Part shown: piece by piece, positions 1 through 10,690 of the stretch
Numbering within the stretch: the first letter of the stretch is position 1
How the letters are laid out: each line of letters begins with the position of its first letter
Origin: Paracoccidioides lutzii Pb01
Taxonomy: Eukaryota > Ascomycota > Eurotiomycetes > Onygenales > Ajellomycetaceae
Length of the DNA: 64,000 nucleotides
Direction of reading: 5' to 3'
Assembly: GCF_000150705.2 (NCBI RefSeq)
Contig: NW_015440950.1
Coordinates: 1,242,372-1,306,371, forward strand
Made by a program: the position numbers and the translations under genes
Notes under the pieces: model-generated
Seen by the model: only the letters and a program-made list of their open reading frames with translations
Told to the model about the DNA's origin: nothing
Database searches by the model: none

Positions 1-477
1 ATCTTTGACGTCGAAACTAGCTGGGTTGCTGCATCGGGCTAAATATCACCTCTCTGACTCCCGAGTCTTCGCCATCAGATTCCAAGTATCTGATCCCGCA
101 TGAGGGATCTGATTCTAGTGTAGAATACACACCACTGCCACTCTCCGTGAAAGGTCATCCTAAAACCGAACCCGGTCAACCTGGCGGGGGGGGTAGTGTG
201 GGACCCATGCAGACCTGGACAAACATAAAGCTCTCTGACTCCAATTCCTCTTTCTCTCTTCTTCTCTGCGTGTCCCTTGCAAATACTTCCTCCTTCAACA
301 CCATCTGCTCTTCATATCCAGAACGCTTTGATATGTTTCATCATTAGTTATTTCATATGACCGTGAACATATTGGCGATTTCGCATTGCCTTCTGGGGCG
401 TCATCTTCACTCCTGTTTCCCAAACCTAGACCAAATACCAGGGGAAACGTTCAGCTCCTGCAGCTCCGAATTGTACC
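1..477. other. 5' flank and leader of the homeobox gene
   Basis: No conserved gene is seen here. The stretch holds a short perfect hairpin (GATCCC-loop-GGGATC, about 92-109) and a pyrimidine-rich segment around 240-310 that resembles a fungal core promoter or 5' UTR. Two short plus-strand reading frames, 147-347 and 386-580, begin upstream of the main start. The second overlaps the main start out of frame. They would matter only if transcription begins before them. Confidence 0.4.
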
Positions 478-3087
478 ATGGAGTACTTTGATTTCGAACA
501 AGCTGCTCAGGAAGATTATGTGGCATATGACAGCCCTGTCATCGACGAATCTGATATCGTGGCGCAGTATGACTCCTTAGTATTTTATAAGGACCTCGGT
601 CTCCCTACTGGAGCCTCAGCCGTGCAGACAGATGAGGCTAAGGGGAAAAATGAACCATTCATAAGTTTATTCGATAAAGGTGTCTTTCCTGTCACTCGCG
701 CTACAGAGCCCTGTGGTCTCTGTCGCGCTCGCGGCCTCGACTGTTTCATGGCTAAGCGGGGCGTGATGCGAAATAACGGCTGCACATGTTGCATCTCTTT
801 GTACCGTGAATGCAGTTTTACCCGGACAAAGCCCCATGAAAAGGGCCTGGATACGTTACATGTTGTGTCTGAAGACAGCTACGTGCCAATCGGCGGTTTC
901 ACCGGCAAGAAAGCTTTACGGTCCTTTAAAGGCGGCGCTGGCGGTTCGGCATTCGAAGACACAGATTCAAAAGGTCGAAAGACTGGTGCTAGATTTTCTC
1001 GAGAAGCTCTTCGGGTTCTAAAGACGTGGCTAACGGAGAATGCCGGCCACCCCTATCCGACAGACGAGGAAAAGGACGAATTGAAAATAAAGACTGGTCT
1101 AAAGCGAAGCCAGATTTGCAATTGGCTCGCAAATGCCCGTCGTCGGGGTAAAGTTCGGCCCAGTCTCCGTGCCAGCTCTCCTCGACCTACCGGGCCTATC
1201 GATATTCCACGGAAACAATTAGCTCCAGGTGTTGATATCACCGATTTGACTCCCCTTGAGCGTTGGAAGCATTCTCCCCCTGAGCACGAACCTGCATCGG
1301 CTACTGCCATTATTCGAGCCATGGCCAATGCTCCTTACGTTCCAGAGAGAAATTCATCAAGTGGCAGTCGTGTCCGGTCGCACTCTCGGAACACAGGGTC
1401 CAGTAACGATGGCTCGAGCTTCTCAAACTTGATGCCAGCTCCGTCGGTGAGTAGTTACAGCTTTGAAACAACAAAGTCCAGTACCTCCGACATGTCATTT
1501 GCATCTGCATTTTCCCATCGTTCGTCTCGCTCCTCGTTTAACTCCGCGGACTCAAAAGAACGCCGCCGACGCCGTCACAGGTCTGTAGTAGGGCAAAACA
1601 CCTTTCAAAAAGCTCGTGCCGCCAGAATTTTCCAGTGTACCTTTTGTGCTGATTCATTTACAACGAAGTATGACTGGCAGCGACATGAGAAATCGCTGCA
1701 TCTTGCATTGGATAAATGGACATGTACGCCACAAGGAGGTGCAATATCGTTGAACGGTGCGATTGTCTGTGCGTTCTGCAAAAGTACTAATCCCGATATC
1801 GACCATCTTGAGGCGCATAACTTCAATGCTTGCCAAGAGAAGTCTATCCATGAACGGACTTTCTATCGGAAAGACCATCTTACTCAACATCTTCGCTTGA
1901 TGCATTCTGTAAAGTTCAGTCCTTGGATGGAAAACTGGAAAAGTGCTACTACCAAGATCAAATCGTGCTGTGGATTCTGCTCCTCCACCTTTACTACATG
2001 GAAAGATCGCGTTGAACATCTTAGCGCTCACTTCAAAGCTGGCACTGACATGTCACAGTGGAAAGGCGATTGGGGTTTTGAGCCCTTCGTTCAACGGCTT
2101 GTCGAGAATAGCATACCTCCATTTCTCATCGCCCAAGAGAGAAACACACTAAATCCATGGGTTGCTAAACCTGCAGCAACGAAATACAGCCATGTTGCCG
2201 AAAGGATAGCATCCTATCCAGGCTCTATTAGCGATTCATCTAATATTCCCATCCCTGAAGACGCGAACTGTTTCCGCCGCCTCCAGATCCAGCTTGCTGC
2301 GTACATAAGTCGTGAGGTTGCGCGTGGCATCATCCCTACGGATAGTGAGCTCCAAAACGAAGCCCGAAAGGTCGTTTATGGATGTGACGACCCGTGGAAC
2401 CAAACCTGTGCTGACAACCCGATATGGCTCTCCATTCTGAAACGAGATAGCGGCCTCTGCGATTCACCAGAAGTTGACAACATCCATTTAGATGACTTAG
2501 GGATGCAACCACCGTTTGCTGCTCCCGGGCTATCTCAACCACCCAGGCATAAGCTTATGGCCATAACATCAAACCTGAGTAATTCGGGATTCAATAGCTC
2601 CGGTTTTTATAGTCTAGCGTTCGACAGCAATGTTTTCAGCTCTGGCGCGCCCAGTGTCCTTGGCAGTTTCATGGGCAGTGCCACTGGGAGTGTAGGTGTC
2701 AGTTCAACCGGAATCGCAGGCGGCTGGCTAGGTTTGACGACTTCTTATACAATATCTTCTTCCGCACCGGTCACTGTCGGATTCAATCCAACTGCTCATA
2801 TTGGTACTGACTCACAGTACCGCCAATATCCGTCCGATAGTGTTAATGGAGATCTAGGCGCGAATTTCGATGATATGCATATCGATACATTTGAACCTGG
2901 AGGTACCACAATCACCGCTAAAGTAGGAGCTATGAACAGCAGAGGTCACCTTTCGTTCAAAATGCCATCTTCCATGCCAATAGATATCCCTGCGCCAGCT
3001 ATATCTGTGTCTGGAACAAATATTGCGTCAGGGTCTAATGAACCCTGCTTCCGGAATATCTTCGATGACCATTTTGATATGAACTAG
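478..3087 (+). CDS. Homeobox and C2H2 zinc-finger transcription factor
   Basis: Single-exon gene of 869 residues, probably a nuclear DNA-binding regulator. A Cys-rich block sits at about residues 79-112 (CGLC, CTCC and further Cys). A TALE/KN-type homeodomain follows at about 171-226, with recognition helix NWLANARRR close to the usual W-x2-NAR pattern. A Ser/Arg-rich linker leads to three zinc-finger-like units: FQCTFC at about 385-408, CAFC at about 430-475 and CCGFC at about 497-520. The C-terminal third is Ser/Gly/Thr-rich and probably disordered. The homeobox plus C2H2 combination is a known fungal family of regulators of unknown targets. The start was chosen because ATG 478 has A at -3 and G at +4 and opens directly into the conserved acidic N-terminus. 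Target genes cannot be inferred. The family call is firm; the role is inference. Confidence 0.9.
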   Translation: MEYFDFEQAAQEDYVAYDSPVIDESDIVAQYDSLVFYKDLGLPTGASAVQTDEAKGKNEPFISLFDKGVFPVTRATEPCGLCRARGLDCFMAKRGVMRNNGCTCCISLYRECSFTRTKPHEKGLDTLHVVSEDSYVPIGGFTGKKALRSFKGGAGGSAFEDTDSKGRKTGARFSREALRVLKTWLTENAGHPYPTDEEKDELKIKTGLKRSQICNWLANARRRGKVRPSLRASSPRPTGPIDIPRKQLAPGVDITDLTPLERWKHSPPEHEPASATAIIRAMANAPYVPERNSSSGSRVRSHSRNTGSSNDGSSFSNLMPAPSVSSYSFETTKSSTSDMSFASAFSHRSSRSSFNSADSKERRRRRHRSVVGQNTFQKARAARIFQCTFCADSFTTKYDWQRHEKSLHLALDKWTCTPQGGAISLNGAIVCAFCKSTNPDIDHLEAHNFNACQEKSIHERTFYRKDHLTQHLRLMHSVKFSPWMENWKSATTKIKSCCGFCSSTFTTWKDRVEHLSAHFKAGTDMSQWKGDWGFEPFVQRLVENSIPPFLIAQERNTLNPWVAKPAATKYSHVAERIASYPGSISDSSNIPIPEDANCFRRLQIQLAAYISREVARGIIPTDSELQNEARKVVYGCDDPWNQTCADNPIWLSILKRDSGLCDSPEVDNIHLDDLGMQPPFAAPGLSQPPRHKLMAITSNLSNSGFNSSGFYSLAFDSNVFSSGAPSVLGSFMGSATGSVGVSSTGIAGGWLGLTTSYTISSSAPVTVGFNPTAHIGTDSQYRQYPSDSVNGDLGANFDDMHIDTFEPGGTTITAKVGAMNSRGHLSFKMPSSMPIDIPAPAISVSGTNIASGSNEPCFRNIFDDHFDMN

Positions 3088-3875
3088 CATCATTTTTATT
3101 TTTATTTTTCCACCTCGGAGGAGGAACCATAGGAAGAGACTAGGGAAATAATCTCACAAGATTGTATCAACAATCTACACAGTTTAACTTTTGCATGTAT
3201 GGAAACGATAAAAAATATTGGCTAAACAAAGATTAGAAACGACCAAAATAAAGATATATAGGAAGACAGGTTGATTTCAACAGACTCTTCGCTTGTTTTG
3301 TTTCCTGGTTTAGCATTTTTGATTCAATTGACTTCTCGCTCCAAAAGCCTGCTCTTGACCCTCTCCTTGGTTAGCTCTCTTTATAGTTAGTTATCAAGTT
3401 CAATTATTAATCAGCTTAGTTTTATTGGGTATTACCGCCATCCTCATATTGCAGTTAAAATATCTGGAAGTTTGAAAAATGATATGAATATTGTAAAGCA
3501 GGCAGATCCAATGGATCCGCAAGGCAAGCGTTCGCGTAAGCAAGACAGAGGTAGAGAGATCGGAAAGGCTGGGATTTTCTTAATATATATGTGCCCATTA
3601 TTAACCCCGCTGTATAGTAATGGGATGCTTTTACAATAACCAGACCAACAGGCTCTCGATTTGACAACAAAGTTAATTTAACACTGGTCCCTTGGACTGC
3701 TCTCACCGAAACCAACCGGAACCAAGAAACCGGCAACTGCTCCAAGATTCCTTAACGAAGGCCGCAAACCTATGTACACATGCCACACGAGCAGGTAGTT
3801 AACTAGTTACTTCACTCTTAACAAAGAAGTTAGGGTAAAAATCCATAGCGTTCAGACACACATGGCCCCTCCCCT
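3088..3875. other. Spacer between two convergent genes
   Basis: No gene is recognised. The AT-rich stretch just after the homeobox stop (T-rich run, then ATAAAAAATA near 3209 and AATAAAGATA near 3247) is a plausible 3' UTR and polyadenylation area. The 96-residue minus-strand frame at 3455-3745 has no family resemblance and is not called. Confidence 0.4.
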
Positions 3876-5035
3876 CTACACAATCCCCGCTTCCCTATCT
3901 TTGTTAAACTTATCCACCACCTCCCTCGTTTTCCCAATGATGCCCACACACCCGGGAGAGTCGGAATGGCAGCAAATGGAAACCGGGTAATCCCCCATGG
4001 GCAGGTTGACCTGGGTCCCATCAACTGCTGTCACAGACTGCGTCCGCACCTGTTGTGTGACATGTTTCTCCACATCCGCCAGATCCCACGGCTTCTTCTT
4101 TCGATCGATTACCAAAGATCCATCCGCCCGATATTTAACATCACCGTAAAGTTCTGCCCAGAACGGGATACCCAAATCCTTCGCAGCTTTCTCCATATTG
4201 GTGCCTGCAAGGCCGAAGACGGGGATACCCTTGGGGATCCCGAGCATCACAGCCTTGGCCACTTCGTAGTCGCGACACATCATGCCGTACAGGATGCCAT
4301 GAGGCTTGACATGGTGTAGTGGCACGCCTTCTCTGTCCAGGAACCCTTTTAGGGCGCCGACTTGGTAGACGGTTATGGCCGTAAGTTCTTCCGGGGAGAG
4401 TTTCATTTCACGGCGGCCGAAGCCTTGAAGATCCGGGAGGCCCGGGTGAGCGCCGATTTTAATGTTGTGTGCTTTGCAATTCCGGACAGCTTCCATCATG
4501 ATGAGAGGGTCACTTTTAAGATGTAATAATATAAATGGATATGTTTGGAACTCATGTTAGCCTTTGATCGTTCTTACATTTTGCACTGAATCTTCAGTTT
4601 TGGATTTGCATCGTATATGCCTTTCTCTTTCAAGGCTATCTTGCGCCCTTCCCCTCTCTCCTCCGTTTTCAGGTTCCAGGCCATAGAGTATGGCTCTTAG
4701 GAGAGATGGGGACGCTATGTGCCATTGGCCCAAATGCATTAAGGGGACATGATGAAATGCTTACCCGGCATGAAACCCACAGGCAATATTTGCCTGATCA
4801 ATCATTGGGAGAAGCTCAAGGTCTGGACCGCATGCCCAATTGCCATACTAGATGATGAGATACTACCAGTTAACCATTCGTATTCACTATTCTCGCTCTC
4901 CAAATCTGTAATTCGCTTCTGGGAAAGTAGAATAAGGGGGGAGAGTGAGTAGTGTGGGGTGGGGTACGGGTGGTATGTATATACAGCTTCTCCCATATCA
5001 CAATTGATCAGCGCCTTGTGCTTGATGGGCGCCAT
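3876..5035 (-). CDS. LamB/YcsF family protein (5-oxoprolinase subunit A, PxpA-like)
   Basis: Three exons read on the minus strand: 5035-4985, 4847-4765 and 4512-3876. Together they give 771 nt, or 256 residues, the usual length of bacterial PxpA/YcsF. Introns use GTATAT..CTAG and GTAAGC..AAAG and restore the family sequence across both joins: NCDMGEA + YGNW, then CGFHAG + DPLIMMEA. Further hallmarks are ANIACGFHAG, IGAHPGLPD, a GFGRREM segment and VKPHGILYG. In bacteria, PxpA works with PxpB and PxpC in ATP-dependent opening of 5-oxoproline to glutamate. The protein has no signal peptide and is probably cytosolic. It lies head-to-head with a gene that fuses PxpB- and PxpC-like domains to a biotin carboxylase, which supports a joint role. 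The substrate in fungi is inference. Confidence 0.93.
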
Positions 5036-5974
5036 GCTGCGTGGATCTTATCGTAGAAGATGTCTCGTAGTCTATATTGATCTAAAAATTTGATTGCCGT
5101 TTTGGCCACGGTGACTATGGCTGTATACCTCGAGTTGTAACTCCAATTGACAGCGTTGATGTAAGATAGTTATGTGAGTTGACAAAGTCCGGAAAATGGA
5201 AATAACATGCCACAACCCCAGACCAATTTCTCTGCGAATATCAAAGGTGGAGGCAAACTTGAGTTTAGCATAAACCTTTTTTACGTCCCCGCACTTCTAA
5301 ATCCAGGGAGGGGGTTGCAGAAGACATGGATGGATACCTGATTCCTGGGACAAAGAAAGTTTCGGGTTGGGGACATCGAATCAAATATCGGCATCACCAA
5401 AGATGAGCTATGGCCGAACCATTCTAACCCATGCAGATGCATAGTTATAGCATACCATGGGGTTGTGGGAAATATCAGCCACTTTTGGAGGATCTCTCGG
5501 CAGCGGCAGTGGTTGGATCTGCCTATGAGAACTACCGCCAGCAACAACCCCGCCCGTTCAACCAAGGACCATCCGGTTGGCAAAGCTATTTCAGAGTTCG
5601 GAGCCTATGTTTTTACAAAAATATCCGTCACCTTCTCTCCCCCCACCTCCTTATTTCTCCATGGGATCGCACCCCACCTGGGAGACTGAGGGGTAGCTGC
5701 CATGTTTCCGACACGCCACTGTGACCTGGTTGGATAGTTAATTCTCTGGTAAATCTGAGGAACAGTCGAAGCGCACTGCAACTCAAGAGCCTAAAACCCC
5801 CCCTTGAGGATCATAACCTTCGTGGAGAGCCGGTTTATAATTGTCCGAAATGGAACGGACAGTTAAACCACGGCCATCCGCCTGCTTTTGGCTGAAGAAG
5901 ATCCAAGATTCATTTCTTCTCTTTCATCCTCCGAATCCAATCGTTTTGATACATTCCCATCCACCGACGACACC
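5036..5974. promoter_or_regulatory. Divergent promoter of the LamB/YcsF and carboxylase-fusion genes
   Basis: This 939-bp spacer separates two oppositely transcribed genes with related predicted roles. Two matches to the fungal GATA-factor consensus HGATAR are visible: CGATAAG on the minus strand (5047-5053) and AGATAG on the plus strand (5164-5169). GATA factors (AreA/NIT2 type) govern nitrogen-source genes, so joint nitrogen control is plausible but unproven. A pyrimidine-rich leader (about 5908-5930) precedes the plus-strand start. No conserved coding sequence was seen. Confidence 0.4.
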
Positions 5975-8900
5975 ATGGATTCACTTAAGACTATTCTCAT
6001 TGCGAATCGTGGAGAGATCGCCGTGAGGATTATCAGAACTGCCAAGTAAGTTTTCAAATAAACGGTTATCTGTCGAATAGCCTGGATTCCCTTGTAAAAT
6101 ACCATTGCCATTGAAAGATTCCTGGACATGGAATAACATTGGTTGACAATATATGAATGAAATGAAGGGCGTTAAATATTCGAACAGTCGCAGTATACAC
6201 AGAGCCCGATGCTATATCTACCCATGTCTCCTTAGCCGATGAATCGGTGCTGCTTGAAGGACCTCCAACAAAAGCTTATGTTGACGGGTATGAATCACCA
6301 TTTTGCACAGGTCCATAGTTTCTATGGCTCGTGAATTTTATGACTTTATGTGTCGAATTACGGCCGTTTATTAACAGCTCCCTGTGAAGAGACCAAATCA
6401 TCAACGTTGCTAAACAGTACAAAGCCAATGCCATTATTCCCGGATATGGCTTCCTTTCCGAGAATACTGACTTTGCTCGGCTGGCCAAAGAGGCGGGGAT
6501 CGCCTTTGCTGGGCCTAGTCCTGAGAGCATTGAAGCTTTTGGCTTGAAACATCGAGCTCGGGAGCTTGCTATCGATGCTGGTGTCCCAATTGTACCCGGA
6601 ACTCAGTCCCTTGTTAAAGATGAGGAAGAGGCGGTTAATGCCTCCAAGAAGCTTGGCTTTCCGGTATTGCACCCTCCTTCTATATAATATACTCTTCTTA
6701 GATCAGATCATACACTTAAGGGGGCGGGTCAAGGGTTAATTATGTCTTTTAGGTTATGCTGAAAGCTACAGCTGGGGGAGGAGGAATGGGCTTATTAACA
6801 TGTCATTCTGAAGAAGAAGTGCGAGAGTCATTTGCAACAGTGAAATCGCGAGGCGAAGCCCTGTTTAAGAATGGCGGCATGTTCATTGAACGATACTATC
6901 CATCTAGTCATCATATCGAGGTCCAAGTTTTTGGCAATGGGCTTGGAAAAGCGATTCATTTTGGTGAAAGAGAATGCTCCATTCAAAGGAGACACCAGAA
7001 GGTCGTCGAAGAATGCCCTAGTCCCTTTGTTACAAAGCATCCTGAACTACGGCAGAAACTGTGTGACGCTGCTGTTCGCTTGGCAGAATCAACTAAATAT
7101 GCATCTGCGGGAACGATCGAGTACCTGGTGGATGATGATACAGGAGATTTCTTCTTCCTCGAAATGAACACCCGTCTGCAGGTGGAACATGGCATCACTG
7201 AGTTATGTTACGGCGTCGACTTAGTTGAGCTTATGTTGAAGCAAGTGAACGCTGAGCTCTCAGGAAAGAAAGGACTAGATGCAGCCTATCTGGAAAAATT
7301 GCAGTCGAAGCCACTCCGCGGAGCAGCTATAGAGGTCCGAGTGTATGCTGAAAATCCTGCGAGGAACTTTGCCCCTTCCCCTGGCGTGTTGCAGGAAGTT
7401 CAGTGGAAAGAAATCCCTGGTTCTAGATTTGATACTTGGGTTCGCAGGGGAACCAAGGTGACAGCAAATTACGGTATGATCTAATCCTCAGAATATCAGA
7501 TAGCTGTATCCTTGCTGATCAAACCAGATCCCCTTCTCACCAAAGTTATGTATCACTCTCCTTCCAGAGAAGAAACCATCAGGGGGATGTTCACTATCCT
7601 TTCCGAGTCAAAGATCTGCGGGCCTCCAACAAATCTCGAGTTCCTTGCTTCTATCCTAACAGATGCAAGGTTTGTCGAGGGTAATACTTTAACCCAATTC
7701 TTGAATACCTTCAAATACATGCCTGCTGCGATCGATGTTGTTGCTGGCGGAGCTTATACACTCATTGAAGACTACCCTGGCCGCCCGACTATCGGACGTG
7801 GATTCTCCCATTCAGGTCCTATGGATCCCTTGGCGTTCCGTATTGCCAACGCTCTCGTGGGAAACCCGGTTGGTCTCGAAGCTCTAGAAATTACCCTTAG
7901 CGGACCTGAACTGCTCTTCCTGGGCCCTGCAATCGTTTCTCTTTGTGGAGCGCCGATGGAAGCTAAATTAGATGGAGCTCCTTTCAAAATGTGGACAAGA
8001 GTTAAAATCAATGCTGGACAACGCCTCAGCATTGGTAGAACAACTGGAGGCGGATGCAGGGCGTATCTGGCTGTCTATGGAGGATTCACTAACGTTGCTA
8101 ACTGGTTCGGTTCAAAATCGACGTCGCCTATGGTGGGCGTTGGTGGTTATCAAGGTCGTCAGCTCGCATCCGGAGACCTTCTATCTATCACAGATAAACT
8201 TCCGGAAATACACGGGGAGCTTTCTCTTCCCATGTCTCTAATCCCAGAATACCCATCCCACTGGGAGCTGCTAGCACTTGCTGGACCTTACGATGAGGGG
8301 TATATTCTCACTGACAACATTAAAGAGTTATATCGCACCACGTGGAAAATTTCTCATAATGCTGCAAGAGGGGGCATTCGACTTCTTGGACCAAAGCCGA
8401 AATGGGCTCGAACTGATGGTGGCGAGGGCGGCGCTCACCCAAGCAATGTTATAGAGTATGGTTACCCGATTGGAACCCTAAACTGGACAGGTGATGACCC
8501 ATGTATATTCCCTGTTGACTGTCCGGATTTGGGTGGTTTCGTTTCCAGCATGACAGTTGCGAAGGCTGATTACTGGCGAATGGGTCAAATGAAAGCTGGG
8601 AACACGTTAAAGTTCAGGAGGGTTACTCTAGATGATGCACTTGCGTTGCGGCGCCAGGTTGACAGGTTTGTGGAGAGCATAGCAGAGTGTTGCTCAGGGA
8701 AGGCCAAGTTTGAGGAGGTCTCAGCGTTAAATTACGCCAATCTCCCTGAGTCAAAAGATTTTGGGTATGGCACAAAAGCTGTTATTCATCGAATTGAAGA
8801 AAATGGAAGGAAGCAGCCTTTGGTATCTTATAGACAGGTAAGTTTATGCAACTATTCTTCGCAGATTCTCCGTACTTTTTTCTACTAACTTTCTAACACT

Positions 8901-10338
8901 CTTTCAGGGGGGTGACGACTATATTCTCATCGATTACGGACATGGCGCCTTTGACCTCAACCACCGTTGCAGAGTCACCGCCCTCATCAAAGCACTGAGA
9001 GAAGGAAAGGGAGAGATTACATTCTCTACAGGATTGATTGGGACAGTTGGCTGCGGCAATTGTAAGTTTGGCCTGAAGTTTGCTATGTACTATTTTAACT
9101 GACTCGACGTAGCTCTTTCTCTATATTATGATGGCTTGAAAATCCCTCAAAAGAAGTTGATTAAGTATTTATGTCAGCTCGAGGTACAGCTCGGGGATCT
9201 AAGCCAGGTTAAGATGCCCAGCCGTCTCTTCAAACTCCCCCTTACCTTCGAGAGCAAGAGACAAACCGCCGCTCTACAACGCTACATGGAAACCCAACGG
9301 CCATACGCGTCATACCTTCCTGACAATATGGACTTCGTCGCGAAAAACAACGCTTTTACGCGCCAAGAGTTCGAGAATATTTACCTTACTGCCAGCTTCA
9401 TGGTTGTCGCGGTAGGATTCTTTACTGCTCTGCCATTGTCACTCCCGGTGGACCCCCGCCATCGTATGAACTGTCCAAAGATGAATCCAAGCCGGGTTTT
9501 CACACCTGAAGGACAGGTGTCATGGGGAGGCTCTTGCATGGCGTGAGTCAAATAGCCCATACATTCCCTTCTTTTGATTCATTGGAACAACAAAGCTAAT
9601 GGTAAAAGCCTTTATAACGTTGAATCGCCAGGAGGCTACCAACTGACCGGCATGTCCATCCCTGGAGTTGACATCCTAGGTTCCAAAGCTGGCTACTCTC
9701 CAGAAAAACCATGGCTCTTTGAAGATTTTGATCAAATCACATTTTACAAAGTGTCGGAAGAAGAGTACGAAAAAGATATGGCTTTATTCCACAGCGGCAG
9801 GTACCAATACAAATGGGAGAATGTCGAATTCGATATGGCAGAGCATAATCGATTGCTGGAGAGCACCAAGGACGAAGTAGCTATGATTCGTGCCCGACAA
9901 AAGCAAGCACAGGCTGAAATGACTAAACTTGAAAATGAACTGTTGGAGCGCTGGGCAGCGGAGAAGGAGGCGAATGAAATCCCGATGGATGCCGTGGAGG
10001 CTTTGTTGCAGGGTATGTGACCTTTTTATCTTTTCCATTTCGTTATATTATTCCCCTTCGAGTCGTAGGCTCACTGCCAACTCTGCGTAGATCCCGATAT
10101 TTCTACAATTGAAGCACCCCTCAGCGCCAATGTGTGGAAAATTGAAGTTCAAGAGGGAGACAAAGTGACTGCAGGACAAGTTGTGACAATTCTGGAAGCT
10201 ATGAAGCTAGAGATCGCTGTGCGTGCTGATGCCAGCGCTGTTGGAGGGACGATTGAAAAGATCCTGATCAAACCAAATGACACAGTTGAAGCAGGCAAGA
10301 CGCTGTTCTTGGTGCGGAGCGGGCCGAAGAAAGCTTAG
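5975..10338 (+). CDS. Urea-carboxylase-like fusion: biotin carboxylase, KipA/PxpC, KipI/PxpB and biotinyl domain
   Basis: Nine exons: 5975-6045, 6168-6287, 6390-6663, 6753-7473, 7528-8837, 8908-9061, 9113-9542, 9609-10012 and 10091-10338. They total 3732 nt, or 1243 residues, with every junction in frame. Domain order: biotin carboxylase from ILIANRGEIAVR at the N-terminus through the ATP-grasp loop KATAGGGGMG and RLQVEHGITE (to about 450); allophanate hydrolase subunit 2/KipA type (GRGFSHSGPMDPLAFR onward); subunit 1/KipI type (ALPLSLPVDPRHR, MNPSRVFTPEG, SPGGYQLTG); then a biotinyl domain with EAMKLE, whose Lys is residue 1200. This is the layout of urea carboxylase in fungal urea amidolyase, but the N-terminal amidase half (allophanate hydrolase) is absent. 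Urea is therefore not necessarily the substrate. The divergent LamB/YcsF neighbour points toward 5-oxoproline or a similar cyclic amide. Confidence 0.93.
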
Positions 10339-10690
10339 GGAAGGGTTCGATTGGGCAACGACTATGTATCGTTTTCCTTACCGGCGTTTTAACTATTAGT
10401 TAAAATGCTAGTTTGATTTACTTTTTCATAACTAGGTATTTCTTATGGGCCAGTTTTGTGAGACTCCGCGGTTCGTTGGAAGAATACCTGTTGTATCCGA
10501 TGCTATACACTCTTGTTTGATAGGCCACATCACTTGCATCGCGATATAAAATGAAATGACCAAGCCCATTGCTTCTAATCAAATTGGTAATCAGAATTAT
10601 ATCATTAAAAAATATCCTCGATTGATTTCAAAAGGATTATCCAGAACATCCGACAAACCGTAGCCACCTTTAGGAAAACCTCAATCGTGG
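10339..10690. other. Shared 3' spacer between convergent genes
   Basis: A 352-bp AT-rich stretch between the carboxylase-fusion stop and the stop of the minus-strand JmjC gene. It presumably holds both 3' UTRs. No coding sequence is seen. Confidence 0.4.

Noticed and set aside
5975..10338. Naming the plus-strand fusion as complete urea amidolyase (DUR1,2)
   Set aside because: The N-terminal amidase/allophanate hydrolase half is absent, and the gene starts directly in the biotin carboxylase domain after its own leader.
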